Origin: Ruania alba
GTDB lineage: Bacteria; Actinomycetota; Actinomycetes; Actinomycetales; Beutenbergiaceae
Length of the DNA stretch: 64,000 nucleotides
Reading direction: 5' to 3'
NCBI RefSeq assembly: GCF_900105765.1
Contig: NZ_FNTX01000001.1
Span: 992,001-1,056,000 of the forward strand
Under the pieces are notes generated by a model, which was not told the DNA's origin, made no database searches, and saw only the letters and a program-made list of their open reading frames with translations. Both the position numbers and the translations under genes were made by a program. This document shows positions 44,373-55,211 of this stretch, one piece after another (the stretch's first letter is position 1; every line of letters begins with the position of its first letter).

Positions 44373-45461
44373 TCAGAGCGAGCGGTAGGCCTCGCCCAGG
44401 CGGCGCGCACCCTCGTCGATCTCGTCCGGGGTCACGCCGGAGTAGGCGAGCCGGATCGCGTTCTTGGAATCGTCGAGCAGGAAGTCGCTGCCCTTGACGA
44501 TCTGCACGCCGCGAGCGGCAGCGGCGTCGAAGAGTGCGTCACCGTCCACCCCCTCGGGCAGGTTCACCCAGAGGAAGTAGCCGCCCTCGGGCTCGACGAA
44601 CTGCGCGTCCGGCACGTGCTCGCGCAGACCCGCGCACAGGCGTTGGGCACGCTCGGCGAGCGCCGTCTTGACCGTCTCGATGGAGGACTCGAAGGAGCCG
44701 CCGCGGACGAACTCGTTCACGATGGACTGGGCCACCATGTTCGGGGAGATGTAGGTGCCGGTGGCGAGCTTGGCGATCTTCGCGATCAGCTCGGCGTCGC
44801 CCACCAGGTAGCCCACTCGGATGCCCGGGCACACCGTCTTGGAGAACGAGGAGGCATAGACCACCTCGCCACCCGTGGCCAGGGAGAGCATCGTCGGCTG
44901 CGGCTCACCCGAGAAGCGCAGCTCCACGTACGGGTCGTCCTCGAAGATCGTGAAGTTCTGCTCCCGCGCCAGCTCCACCAGGGTTCGGCGCTTGTCGCCG
45001 GAGAGGGAGTACCCGGCGGGGTTCTGGAAGTTCGGGATCAGGTGCGCCAGCGCCACCGGGTTGGCGCGCACGAGCTCGGTGAACGCGGCCACGTCCACGC
45101 CGTCCTCCTGCAGCGGGATCGCCTTGAGGTCGGCCGCCCGGCCCTTCAGGGAGAGCAGCGTGCGGTCGTAGGAGGGGCGCTCCACCACCACGGTGTCCCC
45201 GGCGGAGACGAGCGTCTCGAAGAGGAACGCGTCGGCCTGCATGGACCCGTTGGTGACGAGCACCTGGTCCTCGCTGACGCCGTGCCGGTCGGCGATCCAG
45301 GCGCGCAGCGGCTTGTAACCCACCGACGTGCCGTAGGCGAAGGACCCGGCGGGGTCGTTCGTGAACGCACGATCGGCGGCGGCGCGCAGGCCCTCGACGT
45401 CGATGATGTCGAGCGAGGGTGCGCCACGGGCAAAGGAAATCGGTGCAGGTTCGGTTGCCAT
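44373..45461 (-). CDS. PLP-dependent aminotransferase (AadR/LysN-like)
   Basis: Fold-type I aminotransferase of 362 residues in the MocR-like/2-aminoadipate aminotransferase group but without a DNA-binding domain. Seen: VTNGSMQADAFLFETL, IPNFQNPAGYSLS, FEDDPYVELRFSG and SSFSKTVCPGIRVGYLVG with PLP-binding Lys208. Possible substrates are 2-aminoadipate, aromatic or branched-chain amino acids; sequence alone does not decide. The ATG at 45461 has a TAGGCT -10 7 bases upstream (leaderless). A strong terminator follows. Confidence 0.85.
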   Translation of the reverse strand: MATEPAPISFARGAPSLDIIDVEGLRAAADRAFTNDPAGSFAYGTSVGYKPLRAWIADRHGVSEDQVLVTNGSMQADAFLFETLVSAGDTVVVERPSYDRTLLSLKGRAADLKAIPLQEDGVDVAAFTELVRANPVALAHLIPNFQNPAGYSLSGDKRRTLVELAREQNFTIFEDDPYVELRFSGEPQPTMLSLATGGEVVYASSFSKTVCPGIRVGYLVGDAELIAKIAKLATGTYISPNMVAQSIVNEFVRGGSFESSIETVKTALAERAQRLCAGLREHVPDAQFVEPEGGYFLWVNLPEGVDGDALFDAAAARGVQIVKGSDFLLDDSKNAIRLAYSGVTPDEIDEGARRLGEAYRSL

Positions 45462-45533
45462 GCGGCCCAGCCTAGTTGTGCTTCCACCCCGTTCGCAGGG
45501 TCGTCTCGGTCCGTGACGCACTAGCCTGTGCTG
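45462..45533. promoter_or_regulatory. Divergent leaderless promoters (aminotransferase / DUF5107)
   Basis: Minus-strand TAGGCT (plus coordinates 45469-45474) lies 7 bases before the ATG at 45461; plus-strand TAGCCT (45522-45527) lies 6 bases before the GTG at 45534. The 72-base gap therefore serves two leaderless starts. Confidence 0.55.
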
Positions 45534-47489
45534 GTGTCTGAACCTACGCTGCGCCGGTCCACCCTCGTCCTGCCCGGCGAGCTCCCACAGACCGACCCGC
45601 TGCCACACCCGAACGAGCTGATCGAGTCCGGGTTCACCCTGGCCGGCGACCTGCCGCCGGCGATGCACGAGCGTGCCGCCCTGGACCGCCCGCGCTCGAT
45701 GCACCCGAACCTCCAGCAGGACCGGTACCACCGGGACCTCAGCGATCTCACCCTGGAGACCGTGGTCCTGGAGAACGATCGCTACCGTGCCACCGTGGTG
45801 CCGAGCCTGGGCGGGCGGCTCTGGTCCCTGCAGGATGTGCGCACCGGGCGCGAGCTGCTCTACGCCAACGGCGCCCTGCAGCCGGCGAACCTGGCCCTGC
45901 GCAACGCATGGTTCGCCGGTGGGGTGGAGTGGAACATCGGCACCAAGGGCCACACCGCACACACGATGTCACCGCTGCACGCGGCTCAGGTGAACGGCCC
46001 CGACGGCGTCCCTCGCCTGCGCCTGTGGGAGTGGGACCGGCTGCGTGGTGTGGTCTTCCAGGTGGACCTGTGGCTGCCACCGGGGGGCGCGCTGCACGTG
46101 TATGTGCGCATCCAGAACCCGCAACCCGTGGCGGTGCCGATGTACTGGTGGTCCACGGCCGCCGTCACCGAGGCCGACGACGTCCGGGTGCTCGCCCCCG
46201 CTCGGTCCGCCTTTGCCACCGATGGTGACGGGCCGGTGCGGCGGGTGCCCGTGCCGGTGCACGACGGCTCCGACACCACCTGGTCGGTCCGCTCACCGGT
46301 GTCCGCGGACTACTTCTACGACATCGACGACGGCGAGCTGCCCTGGGTCGCGGCCGTCGCCGGGGACGGGCACGGCCTGCTCCAGGTCTCCACGAGTCGG
46401 CTGCGCGGACGGAAGCTGTTCTGCTGGGGCACCTCCACCGGCGGCGCCCAGTGGCAGGACTGGCTCAGCCCCACCGGTGGGGCGTACCTGGAGATCCAGG
46501 CCGGGCTGCTGCCCACCCAGTTCGAGCACGTTGCGATGCCGACCGGGGCGCACTGGGACTGGGTGGAGGTCTACGGCGATGCCGACGTGGACGCCCAGGT
46601 GGCGCACGGGCAGGACTGGACGGCCGCCGTCGGGCATGTGGGCGAGGCCGCCGCGCGGCTGCTGGCGGACCCGGACCGGACGCTCACCGATGCACGCGTG
46701 GTGGCGGACCAGGAGCCGGAGACGCACGTGAGTGCGGGGTCCGGTTGGGGTGCGTTGGAGCTGATGGCGGCCGGGCGTCCGGGCAGTACCCTCGGCGACA
46801 TCTCCCCGGGCACCCCGTTCACGCGGGAGATGCTCACCGGCGAGGCCGCCGGATGGGTCGCGGTGCTGGAGGACGCGCCGGCCGCCCTCGACGGCGCCGA
46901 CCCTGCCGTGCCGCCCGCGTCATACGTGACCGGTGCGCACTGGGAGAGCGCCCTGACCGACCTCGAGCCCGGGTGGGCGCGGGATTACCACCTGGGTGTG
47001 CTGACCCATGCGCGCGGCGCCCTGGACGAAGCCGAGGGGTGGTACCGCCGCTCCCTCGATCACATCGGCACTGCCTGGGCCCGGCGCGGGCTCGCGCTGC
47101 TGGCGGCTGAGCGGGGCGAACTGGTCCGCGCCCTCGAGCTGTTCCTCAGCGTCTGGCGGAGCGAGGGGGTAATGGGTTCTCCGGCGGAGTCGAGCCTGCT
47201 CGTCGAGACGATGACGGCGGCCCTCGCCGCGGATCGGCCCGGTGTGGCCCTGGAGGTTGCCGAGCAGGCGAGCAGGCGTGTGCGTGAGCGGGGACGGGTG
47301 CGACTGCTGCGCGCCCGGGCCGGTTGGCAGGTGGGGAACGATGTGGGCGCGGCACTCACCCGCACCCTGCTGCGGGAGGGGATCGAGGTGCCGGACCTGC
47401 GGGAGGGGGAGCTCGAGCTCTCCGACCTGTGGCTCGCCGCCTTCCCCGACGAGCCGGTGCCGGCCCGCTACGACTACCGGATGTTCTGA
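45534..47489 (+). CDS. DUF5107-domain protein, probable carbohydrate-related
   Basis: A 651-residue soluble protein. The central part (about 70-370) matches the DUF5107 pattern with a galactose-mutarotase-like beta-sandwich: VVPSLGGRLWSLQDVRTGRE, NAWFAGGVEWNIGTKGHT, and ISPGTPFTREML further on. The C-terminal ~180 residues are Ala/Leu/Arg-rich helices resembling TPR-type repeats (EAEGWYRRSLDHIGTAWARRG). DUF5107 proteins are usually linked to glycan use, but no reaction is known. GTG at 45534 chosen from the -10 spacing; GTG 45528 is the alternative. Its 3' end overlaps the convergent pfkB-type gene by 16 bases. Confidence 0.82.
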   Translation: MSEPTLRRSTLVLPGELPQTDPLPHPNELIESGFTLAGDLPPAMHERAALDRPRSMHPNLQQDRYHRDLSDLTLETVVLENDRYRATVVPSLGGRLWSLQDVRTGRELLYANGALQPANLALRNAWFAGGVEWNIGTKGHTAHTMSPLHAAQVNGPDGVPRLRLWEWDRLRGVVFQVDLWLPPGGALHVYVRIQNPQPVAVPMYWWSTAAVTEADDVRVLAPARSAFATDGDGPVRRVPVPVHDGSDTTWSVRSPVSADYFYDIDDGELPWVAAVAGDGHGLLQVSTSRLRGRKLFCWGTSTGGAQWQDWLSPTGGAYLEIQAGLLPTQFEHVAMPTGAHWDWVEVYGDADVDAQVAHGQDWTAAVGHVGEAAARLLADPDRTLTDARVVADQEPETHVSAGSGWGALELMAAGRPGSTLGDISPGTPFTREMLTGEAAGWVAVLEDAPAALDGADPAVPPASYVTGAHWESALTDLEPGWARDYHLGVLTHARGALDEAEGWYRRSLDHIGTAWARRGLALLAAERGELVRALELFLSVWRSEGVMGSPAESSLLVETMTAALAADRPGVALEVAEQASRRVRERGRVRLLRARAGWQVGNDVGAALTRTLLREGIEVPDLREGELELSDLWLAAFPDEPVPARYDYRMF

Positions 47490-48355
47490 CCGGCCCAGCC
47501 CAACGCCCCGGGGAATCGCACCGAGCGGCTGGCCACCTCCGCGCCCGCGGCGATGGCGTCGATCGGTGAGGCACCGTCGGCGACCGCGTGCGCCCAGGCG
47601 CCGTGCAGCACGTCACCGGCGCCGAGGGTGTCGACGATCTCGGCCGCGGGCACCGACGGCACCGGGATCTCGGACGTGCCTTCGTCGGTGCGCACCCGGA
47701 TCGGTGCACCGCCCCGACTCTGCGCCACCAGCACTGGTCCGCGTGCTGCCACGGCCGCCAGCGGGTCGCTCTCGCCGGGCCAGGTGAAGTCGTCGGAGAG
47801 CAGTGCGGCGTTCACGTGCGGGAGCAGATCGACCAGTCCCAGCTTGTGCGACCCGCCGTCCAGCAGGGTGGGAATCCCGCGTCGTTGCCCTGCCGCGCAG
47901 AGGGCGAGTGAGGGCTCGATCAGGTGGCCGTCGACGAGCACCGCCCGGGCGCCGTCGAGGACCTGCTCCAGCTCGGGCTCGGACATGGGCGGCGGCGTGC
48001 TCGACCGGCTGAGGTTCGCAGACGCCACGGCGCGCTCGCCCGTTCCGGCCGTGACCAGCACCGTGGAGATCGGGGGAGCGGCGACGTGGGCGAGGTCATG
48101 CACGAGGACACCTCCCGCGGACAGCTCCGCGCGGGCGAGCTCGGCCAGCGGCCCGGAGCCCAGCGCCGTCACCAGGGTGGTCGGCGCGCCGAGTGCCGCA
48201 GCGGTGAGCGCCGCGTTGGCGGCTGGACCACCCACGGCGAGGCGGGCCTCGGTTGCCACGATCTTCTCGTTCGGCCCCGGCAGCCGGTCCACCACCTGGG
48301 TCACGTCCAGCGTGGTCAGACCGCAACAGACGACCCGGCCCGATCCGTCCTGCAT
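47474..48355 (-). CDS. PfkB-family carbohydrate kinase
   Basis: Ribokinase-fold kinase of 293 residues. Seen: the N-terminal VVCCGLTTLDVTQVVDRLPG, the GGPAANAALTAAALG substrate segment and the C-terminal DTLGAGD motif with catalytic Asp248, followed by AGAEVASRSV. The sugar is unknown; ribokinase, fructokinase or tagatose-type activities are possible. The ATG at 48355 is preferred because GAGAGGAA lies just upstream; an in-frame ATG at 48376 has a weaker site. It converges with the DUF5107 gene, their coding regions overlapping by 16 bases. Confidence 0.87.
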   Translation of the reverse strand: MQDGSGRVVCCGLTTLDVTQVVDRLPGPNEKIVATEARLAVGGPAANAALTAAALGAPTTLVTALGSGPLAELARAELSAGGVLVHDLAHVAAPPISTVLVTAGTGERAVASANLSRSSTPPPMSEPELEQVLDGARAVLVDGHLIEPSLALCAAGQRRGIPTLLDGGSHKLGLVDLLPHVNAALLSDDFTWPGESDPLAAVAARGPVLVAQSRGGAPIRVRTDEGTSEIPVPSVPAAEIVDTLGAGDVLHGAWAHAVADGASPIDAIAAGAEVASRSVRFPGALGWAGQNIR

Positions 48356-49750
<1,395 letters not shown>

Positions 49751-49751
<1 letters not shown>

Positions 49752-52381
49752 TGCCGCTCGTCCCGCTGCCGTGGCTGCGTGAGCACGTCGACGTTCCTGC
49801 CGGCACCACTGCCGAGCAGCTCGCCGCCGACCTGGTCCGGGTGGGCCTGGAGGAGGAGACGATCCACACCTCCGGCGTGACCGGCCCGCTCGTGGTCGGC
49901 CGCGTGCTCGCGGTGACGCCCGAGGAGCAGAAGAACGGCAAGACCATCAACTGGTGTCTGGTGGACGTGGGCGCCGAGCACGCCCCGGACACGGCCCCGG
50001 AGGGTGCCGACGAGGCTGCGACTGGTCTGGACTACCACCCACGCGGCATCGTCTGCGGTGCGCACAACTTCGCCCCCGGCGATTCTGTGGTCGTCGCTCT
50101 CTCCGGTGCCGTGCTGCCCGGCGACTTCGCCATCGCTTCCCGCAAGACCTACGGACACATCTCCGATGGGATGATCTGCTCATCCAAGGAGCTCGGCCTG
50201 GGGGAGGACCACGAGGGGATCATCGTCCTGGACGACCCGCCCGCACCCGGGACCGACGCCCTCACCCTCCTCGGTCTCGCCGAGGAGGTGATGGAGATCA
50301 ACGTCACCCCGGACCGGGGCTACTGCTTCTCGATGCGCGGTATCGCCCGGGAGTACGCCCACTCCACCGGCGCCACGTTCACCGACCCCGGCCTGGTCAC
50401 CCCGGCAGGGTCCGCCGCGCAGCCGCCGGCCGCCACCGACGACGGGTTCGCCATCGAACTCGCCGACGACGCCCCGATCCACGACGTGCCCGGCTGCGAC
50501 CGGTTCGTCGCCCGGATCGTGCGTGGCATCGACCCCGCTGCCCCGACCCCGGACTGGATGGCTACCCGGCTGCGCCAGGCCGGAATGCGCCCGATCTCCC
50601 TGACGGTGGACGTCACCAACTACGTGATGCTCGACCTCGGACAGCCCCTGCACGCCTACGACCTGGCCAGTCTCGCCGCGCCCATCGTGGTGCGCCGAGC
50701 CCGCGCCGGTGAGAGGCTCATCACGCTGGACGATCAGAAGCGCACCTTGGACGCCGACGATCTGCTCATCACCGACTCACCGGACGGCACCGGCTCACGC
50801 ATCCTCGGCCTGGCCGGCGTGATGGGCGGAGCGGAGACCGAGGTCGGCGAGGCCACGACGGACATCCTCATCGAGGCCGCGCACTTCGATCAGATCACCG
50901 TGGCCCGCACCGCCCGCCGCCACAAGCTGCCCAGCGAGGCCGCGAAGCGGTTCGAGCGCGGCGTGGACCCCGCTCTTCCGGCCGTGGCTGCCCAGCGAGT
51001 GGTGGACCTCCTCGTCGAGCTCGGTGGCGGAACCGACGACCCGGCGGTGACCGACGTGGATCAGACCACCGCTCCGGCGCCGATCGCCCTGGACGCCGCC
51101 CTGCCCGGACGGACCGCCGGTGTCGAGTACACGCCCGAGACCGTGGCGGACACGTTGCGGAACTTGGGCGCCGAGGTCGTGCCTGCCGCGGAGGAGTCCG
51201 ACGGCGAGACCGGACGTCGCGCGCGCCGTGCCCCGACCCTCCAGGTCACCCCGCCCACCTGGCGGCCCGACCTGGGCACTCCCGCCGACTTGGTCGAGGA
51301 AGTGATCCGGCTCCAGGGCTATGACCAGGTGCCCTCCGTACTGCCCACCGCACCGCCGGGGCGTGGCCTGAGTGCTCGCCAGCGCTCCCGACGGCGGGTG
51401 GCCGACCTGCTCGCCGACGCCGGGCTCGTGCAGGTGCTCACCTACCCGTTCGTTGCCCCCGGTCGCCGGGATGAGCTCGGCTTGCCCGCCGAGGACTCCC
51501 GACGGCGGTCCGTACGCTTGGCGAACCCGCTCAGCGAGGCGCAGCCGCTGATGCGCACCAGCGTGCTGGAGACGCTGGTGGATGCCGCCGTGCGGAACAT
51601 CGGCCGTGGTCTGACCGATGTGGCCGTGTATGAGCTCGGCCTGGTCACCCTCCCCGACGGCGGCACACACCTCTCCCCGCTGCCCGCGCTCGGGGTTCGC
51701 CCCACCGACGCCGACCTGGACGCCGTGCGTGCGGCCGTGCCGGACCAGCCGTTGCACCTGGCCGCCGTGCTCACCGGGAATGTGGTGCCGGCCTCGGTAC
51801 ACACCAGCGCACGTGCAGCGGACTACGCGGATGCGATTGACGTGGTGCACCGCGTGGCTGAGCTCCTGCGGGTGCCGCTGACCGTGACCGCCGATGCCGA
51901 GCGCGCGCCCTGGCACCCCGGCCGGTGCGCCCAGTTCAGCCTGACCGACGGCACGGTCGTCGGGTGGGCCGGTGAGCTCGCACCGAAGGTGACCCAGGCC
52001 CTCGACCTGCCGGCACGCACGGTCGCGCTGGAGATCACCCTCGGCGCCCTGCTGGACGCCGCGCCGGATGCGCCGACCCAGTTCCGGGCCATCTCCACCT
52101 TCCCGGCCGCCAAGGAGGACATCGCCCTGGTCGTGGCCGACGACGTCCCTGCCGCCGATCTGCTCGCCACCGTCCGTGAGGGCGCGGGTGAGCTGGCCGA
52201 GGAGGTGCGGCTGTTCGACTCCTACCGCGGCGAGTCCCTCGGTGCGGGACGGGTGTCCCTGGCGTTCTCGCTCCGTCTGCGTGCAGCCGACCGCACGCTG
52301 AAGGCGACGGACTCCGCACAGGTGCGGGACGCCGTCGTGGCGCTCGCGGGCCAGCGACACGGAGCCGAGCTGCGCAGCTGA
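49751..52381 (+). CDS. pheT: Phenylalanyl-tRNA synthetase beta subunit
   Basis: Non-catalytic subunit for tRNA recognition and editing. The 876-residue protein has, in order, the B1 N-terminus (LVPLPWLREHVDVPAG), a tRNA-binding OB domain (about 40-170), the B3/B4 editing domain (about 225-420), B5 (LDAALPGRTAGVEYTPETV), a core catalytic-like domain and the C-terminal anticodon-binding fold (FRAISTFPAAKEDIALVV). It is slightly longer than many homologues because of hydrophilic inserts near 100 and 490. A long frame upstream belongs to pheS antisense noise; the ATG at 49751 fits the family start. Confidence 0.96.
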
Positions 52382-52385
52382 CGCA

Positions 52386-52419
52386 CCCCGCCCGCCTGTC
52401 ACCCGGCAGGCGGGCGGGG
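52386..52419 (+). terminator. Terminator after pheT
   Basis: Perfect 13-bp inverted repeat (52386-52398 with 52407-52419), 8-base loop, 5 bases past the pheT stop. No U-run. Confidence 0.7.
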
Positions 52420-52461
52420 CGGCAATCTGAACACGAGTACTGCGGCAGAATGAACGCTTGG

Positions 52462-53082
52462 CTACAGCTCCCGGACGGCGTACGTCAGATGCGTCACCCT
52501 CGGGGAAGCCTCCGCACGAACTTGCTCCAGAGCGATACGTTCGGCGTCCACGCCCTCGAACAGGCGGATTCCGGTGCCGAACAGCACCGGTGATACGGCG
52601 ATCGAGAACTCGTCGATCAGTCCGGCGTTCAGATACTGCAGGATCGTCGCGCCGCCGCCGGCGACGCGCACGTCCTGACCGCCGGCAGCCTCGCGGGCCA
52701 GGTCGAGCGCGGCCTCGATGCCGTTGTTGACGAAGTGGAAGATGGTTCCACCCGGCCGCTCCCAAGGGTCACGCTTCTCGCGGGTCACCACGACAACGGG
52801 CGTGTGGAACGGCGCCTCCTCCGGCCACGCGTACTCGCCGGCGTCGAACATCCGCTTGCCCATTACGTTCGCGCCGGTGCGCTGATAGGTCTCCCGCAGA
52901 ATGTCGTTGTCGCGCCCTTCCTCGCCGCCCTGACCCAGCTTGAGGTTCTCGCGGAAGTGCCGCTGCCGGAAGACCCACTGCTGCAGTTCCATCCACTGCT
53001 TGCCCATCAGGTCCTCGGTGGACTCGGGGGCGATGAATCCGTCGAGCGACATCGATACGCTGAAGAACACCTTTCCGGCCAT
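52462..53082 (-). CDS. RibD C-terminal/dihydrofolate-reductase-like protein
   Basis: A 206-residue member of the bacterial bifunctional deaminase-reductase C-terminal (DHFR-fold) family. Seen: VFFSVSMSLDGFIAPESTED at the start, NVMGKRMFDAGEYAW, TPVVVVTREKRDPW and VRVAGGGATILQYLNAGLIDE, the usual NADPH-fold elements. It stands alone without a RibD deaminase domain; such proteins are common regulated reductases of unknown substrate. Its start shares one base with the stop of the SRPBCC gene. Last gene of the second arsR operon. Confidence 0.88.
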   Translation of the reverse strand: MAGKVFFSVSMSLDGFIAPESTEDLMGKQWMELQQWVFRQRHFRENLKLGQGGEEGRDNDILRETYQRTGANVMGKRMFDAGEYAWPEEAPFHTPVVVVTREKRDPWERPGGTIFHFVNNGIEAALDLAREAAGGQDVRVAGGGATILQYLNAGLIDEFSIAVSPVLFGTGIRLFEGVDAERIALEQVRAEASPRVTHLTYAVREL

Positions 53083-53585
53083 CAGTTCTCCGCCTGCCGT
53101 ACGACCTCGACGATATAGGCGGCCAGGTTCCCCAAGGTCTGCCGGCCTCCTTCGACCGCGCCGTGCTGGGTGATCGCCTCATCGCGCAGTGCCGCGGTGG
53201 GGAAGACCGTGCGCATCTCGATCCGGGTCGCCGGGCCGTCGGGCGTGAAGGTCAGGACCGATTCGAAGGCGTTCGGGTCCTCGCGCGATTCGCCGTGGAG
53301 CAGCACGATCCGCTCCGGTGGGGTGATCTCGGTCCAGGTGATCCACTCGGCGTAATCGGTCCCGTCCGGTCCGTGCATCACGAAGTCCCACACGCCGCCG
53401 ACGCGGAACTCGAACGCCCGCGTGGTGGTGGTGAACCCCTCGGGCCCCCACCACTGCGACAGGTGCCGCACCTCGCTGAAGGCCTCGAAGACCACCTCGC
53501 GTGGGGCATTGATCACCCGGGAGATCACGATCTCGCGGTCTGCCGTGGAGGACTGCGCCGGTGTTCCTCGTCCTGTCGTGCTCAT
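53082..53585 (-). CDS. SRPBCC (AHSA1-like) domain protein
   Basis: A 167-residue START-like fold protein: VISRVINAPREVVFEAFSEV, HLSQWWGPEGFTTTTRAFEF, RVGGVWDFVMHGPDGTDY and RIEMRTVFPTAALRDEA are classic AHSA1 segments. It probably binds a small hydrophobic ligand. GAGGAG-type site (AGGAG, 6-7 bases upstream). It lies 3 bases after arsR on the same strand and shares one base with the reductase gene, forming a tight three-gene operon. Confidence 0.9.
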   Translation of the reverse strand: MSTTGRGTPAQSSTADREIVISRVINAPREVVFEAFSEVRHLSQWWGPEGFTTTTRAFEFRVGGVWDFVMHGPDGTDYAEWITWTEITPPERIVLLHGESREDPNAFESVLTFTPDGPATRIEMRTVFPTAALRDEAITQHGAVEGGRQTLGNLAAYIVEVVRQAEN

Positions 53586-53588
53586 CTG

Positions 53589-53939
53589 CTACTCCTGCCT
53601 GTGCTGTTTCAGGTCCTGGACGTACACGTCCAGGCGATCGAAGCTCTCGTTCCAGAACTGCTCGAATCCGCCGGTCCACTCGTGGACCGGTCGCAGTCCG
53701 CGGGCGTCGAGGCCGTAGAGGCGTTGTTTGCCGGCCCTGCGGTCTCGCACGAGTCCGACCTCTCGAAGCACCCGCAGGTGCTTGGACGCCCCCGGCTGGG
53801 TGATCCCTAGCTCCTGGGCCAGCTCGTTCACTGGGCGCTCACCGGTGCGCAGCAGGACCAGGATGTCCCGGCGCTGCGGCTCGGCGATCGCGTTGAAGAC
53901 GTCCGACGTCGTCGCTGCGCGTGCCATGAGCACGATCAT
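53589..53939 (-). CDS. ArsR-family transcriptional repressor
   Basis: A 116-residue winged-helix protein: DVFNAIAEPQRRDILVLLRT, GITQPGASKHLRVLREVGL (recognition helix) and DRRAGKQRLYGLDARGLRPV. No cysteine is present, so metal sensing is unlikely. This ArsR plus AHSA1 plus DHFR-like layout is frequent in bacteria. The ATG at 53939 abuts a perfect 16-bp palindrome that also contains the -10-like sequence; the in-frame ATG at 53927 is an alternative. Confidence 0.9.
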   Translation of the reverse strand: MIVLMARAATTSDVFNAIAEPQRRDILVLLRTGERPVNELAQELGITQPGASKHLRVLREVGLVRDRRAGKQRLYGLDARGLRPVHEWTGGFEQFWNESFDRLDVYVQDLKQHRQE

Positions 53940-53955
53940 ATGCCTATATAGGCAT
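53940..53955 (-). promoter_or_regulatory. Perfect palindrome at the arsR start (putative operator)
   Basis: ATGCCTATATAGGCAT is a perfect 16-bp palindrome directly before the arsR ATG. Its centre TATATA doubles as a -10, 5-6 bases from the start codon, so binding of ArsR would block a leaderless promoter. Confidence 0.7.
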
Positions 53956-54020
53956 GCGTCAAGGGGGCGGCGAGGGATACGTCATCGTCCCCCGCAACCG
54001 GCTGCCGCGGCGTGCCTTCC

Positions 54021-55205
54021 TTATCGTTCGCCGGCCCGGCTTCCCGCGGCGCCTGGCTGCGGTACGAGCGCCACCGCGACGATCGCCAGCACCGCCAGCG
54101 TGATGAGGACCGGGGTCCGGGTGCCGAAGGAATCCACGGCCGCGCCGGCCAGCGTGGGCCCCACGGCCGAGCCGACGCCACGCGCCAGCGCGTACGCACC
54201 CAGCATCAGACCCACGGAGCGGGCGTCCACGAACTCCACCGTGTACACGCTCTCCATCGTGGAGAAGGTGCCCACCCCGATCCCAGCCAGCACCACGAAG
54301 GCGATGGCCGCCACCATCGACTCAGAGAATGGCAGGAGCAGCGCAGGCAGACCGAACAGCAGCAGGCACACCCGCACCACGAGCAGATGCGGCACGCGGT
54401 CGAGCACCCAGGGCAACGGCAGTCGCCCCGCGATCTGGAACGCCCCACGCGCCCCGGCCAGCGCCGACGCCACCCCGAGGGTGAGTCCGGCCTCCACCAT
54501 CGCCGGCACCTGGAACAGCAGCAGCACCGACATCATCGCCCCGCCCAGCACACCGAGCGCGAGGAGGCGCCGCAGCCGGGCGTCCCGGATCGCATAGGCG
54601 AGGCCGCCGAGCAGGGTGCTCCCCGATCCGTCCGCCCCGCCGAGATGGCGGAGCAGCGTCGCCGCCCACAGCATCGCGGCAGCCACCAGGCACCCGGCCG
54701 CCATCATCGTGGGCCGCCAGCCCCACTGGGTCGCCGACCACGCCATCAACGGGAGGAACACTGTGCTGGCCAGCGCCCCGAACAGCGTGTTCCTCGTGAT
54801 CCCGCGGGTGCGCCCGTCCGGAGCAACTCGGGCGATGATGGCGTGCGCCAGAGCGTAGTAGCCCACCGCCCCCACACAAGCCTGGGTGAGGATCGCCCCG
54901 GGGAGGAACACCGCGGGGCTGCTCGCCGAGGCGGCGACCGCGCTGGCTGCCACGGTGCACCCGGCCGCCACGATGAGCACCAGGTGCGGACCGAACCGGT
55001 CGCTGGCACGGCCGGCGAGCACCGACCCGACCCCCACCAGCAACAGCGCTACCCCGTAGGCGCTGGTGAGCGTGGTCTGGCTCCAGCCGGTCTCGCGTGC
55101 GATTGGCTCGATCAGGACCCCGTACCCGTAGTACCAGGTGCCGAACGAGCACAGCACCAGCAGGCCGAGCGCGAACGTCAGCCCGGCGCCGAGCCGGCTA
55201 CTCAC
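54021..55205 (-). CDS. Major facilitator superfamily transporter
   Basis: A 394-residue protein with about twelve hydrophobic segments. The loop after helix 2 has GRASDRFGPH, the MFS motif A pattern, and GWRPTMMAAGCL lies before helix 6. It resembles the monocarboxylate/oxalate-type MFS group, but the substrate is unknown. GTG start lies 6 bases after the stop of the quinone oxidoreductase gene, so the two are cotranscribed. Confidence 0.87.
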   Translation of the reverse strand: MSSRLGAGLTFALGLLVLCSFGTWYYGYGVLIEPIARETGWSQTTLTSAYGVALLLVGVGSVLAGRASDRFGPHLVLIVAAGCTVAASAVAASASSPAVFLPGAILTQACVGAVGYYALAHAIIARVAPDGRTRGITRNTLFGALASTVFLPLMAWSATQWGWRPTMMAAGCLVAAAMLWAATLLRHLGGADGSGSTLLGGLAYAIRDARLRRLLALGVLGGAMMSVLLLFQVPAMVEAGLTLGVASALAGARGAFQIAGRLPLPWVLDRVPHLLVVRVCLLLFGLPALLLPFSESMVAAIAFVVLAGIGVGTFSTMESVYTVEFVDARSVGLMLGAYALARGVGSAVGPTLAGAAVDSFGTRTPVLITLAVLAIVAVALVPQPGAAGSRAGER

Positions 55206-55211
55206 GGGTGA

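Noticed and set aside
43151-45524. Plus-strand long frames opposite Prim-PolC and the aminotransferase
   Set aside because: Both minus-strand genes have intact catalytic motifs; the plus frames are shadows.
50795-52765. 656-codon minus-strand frame opposite pheT
   Set aside because: Antisense shadow crossing from pheT into the reductase gene; no recognisable protein.
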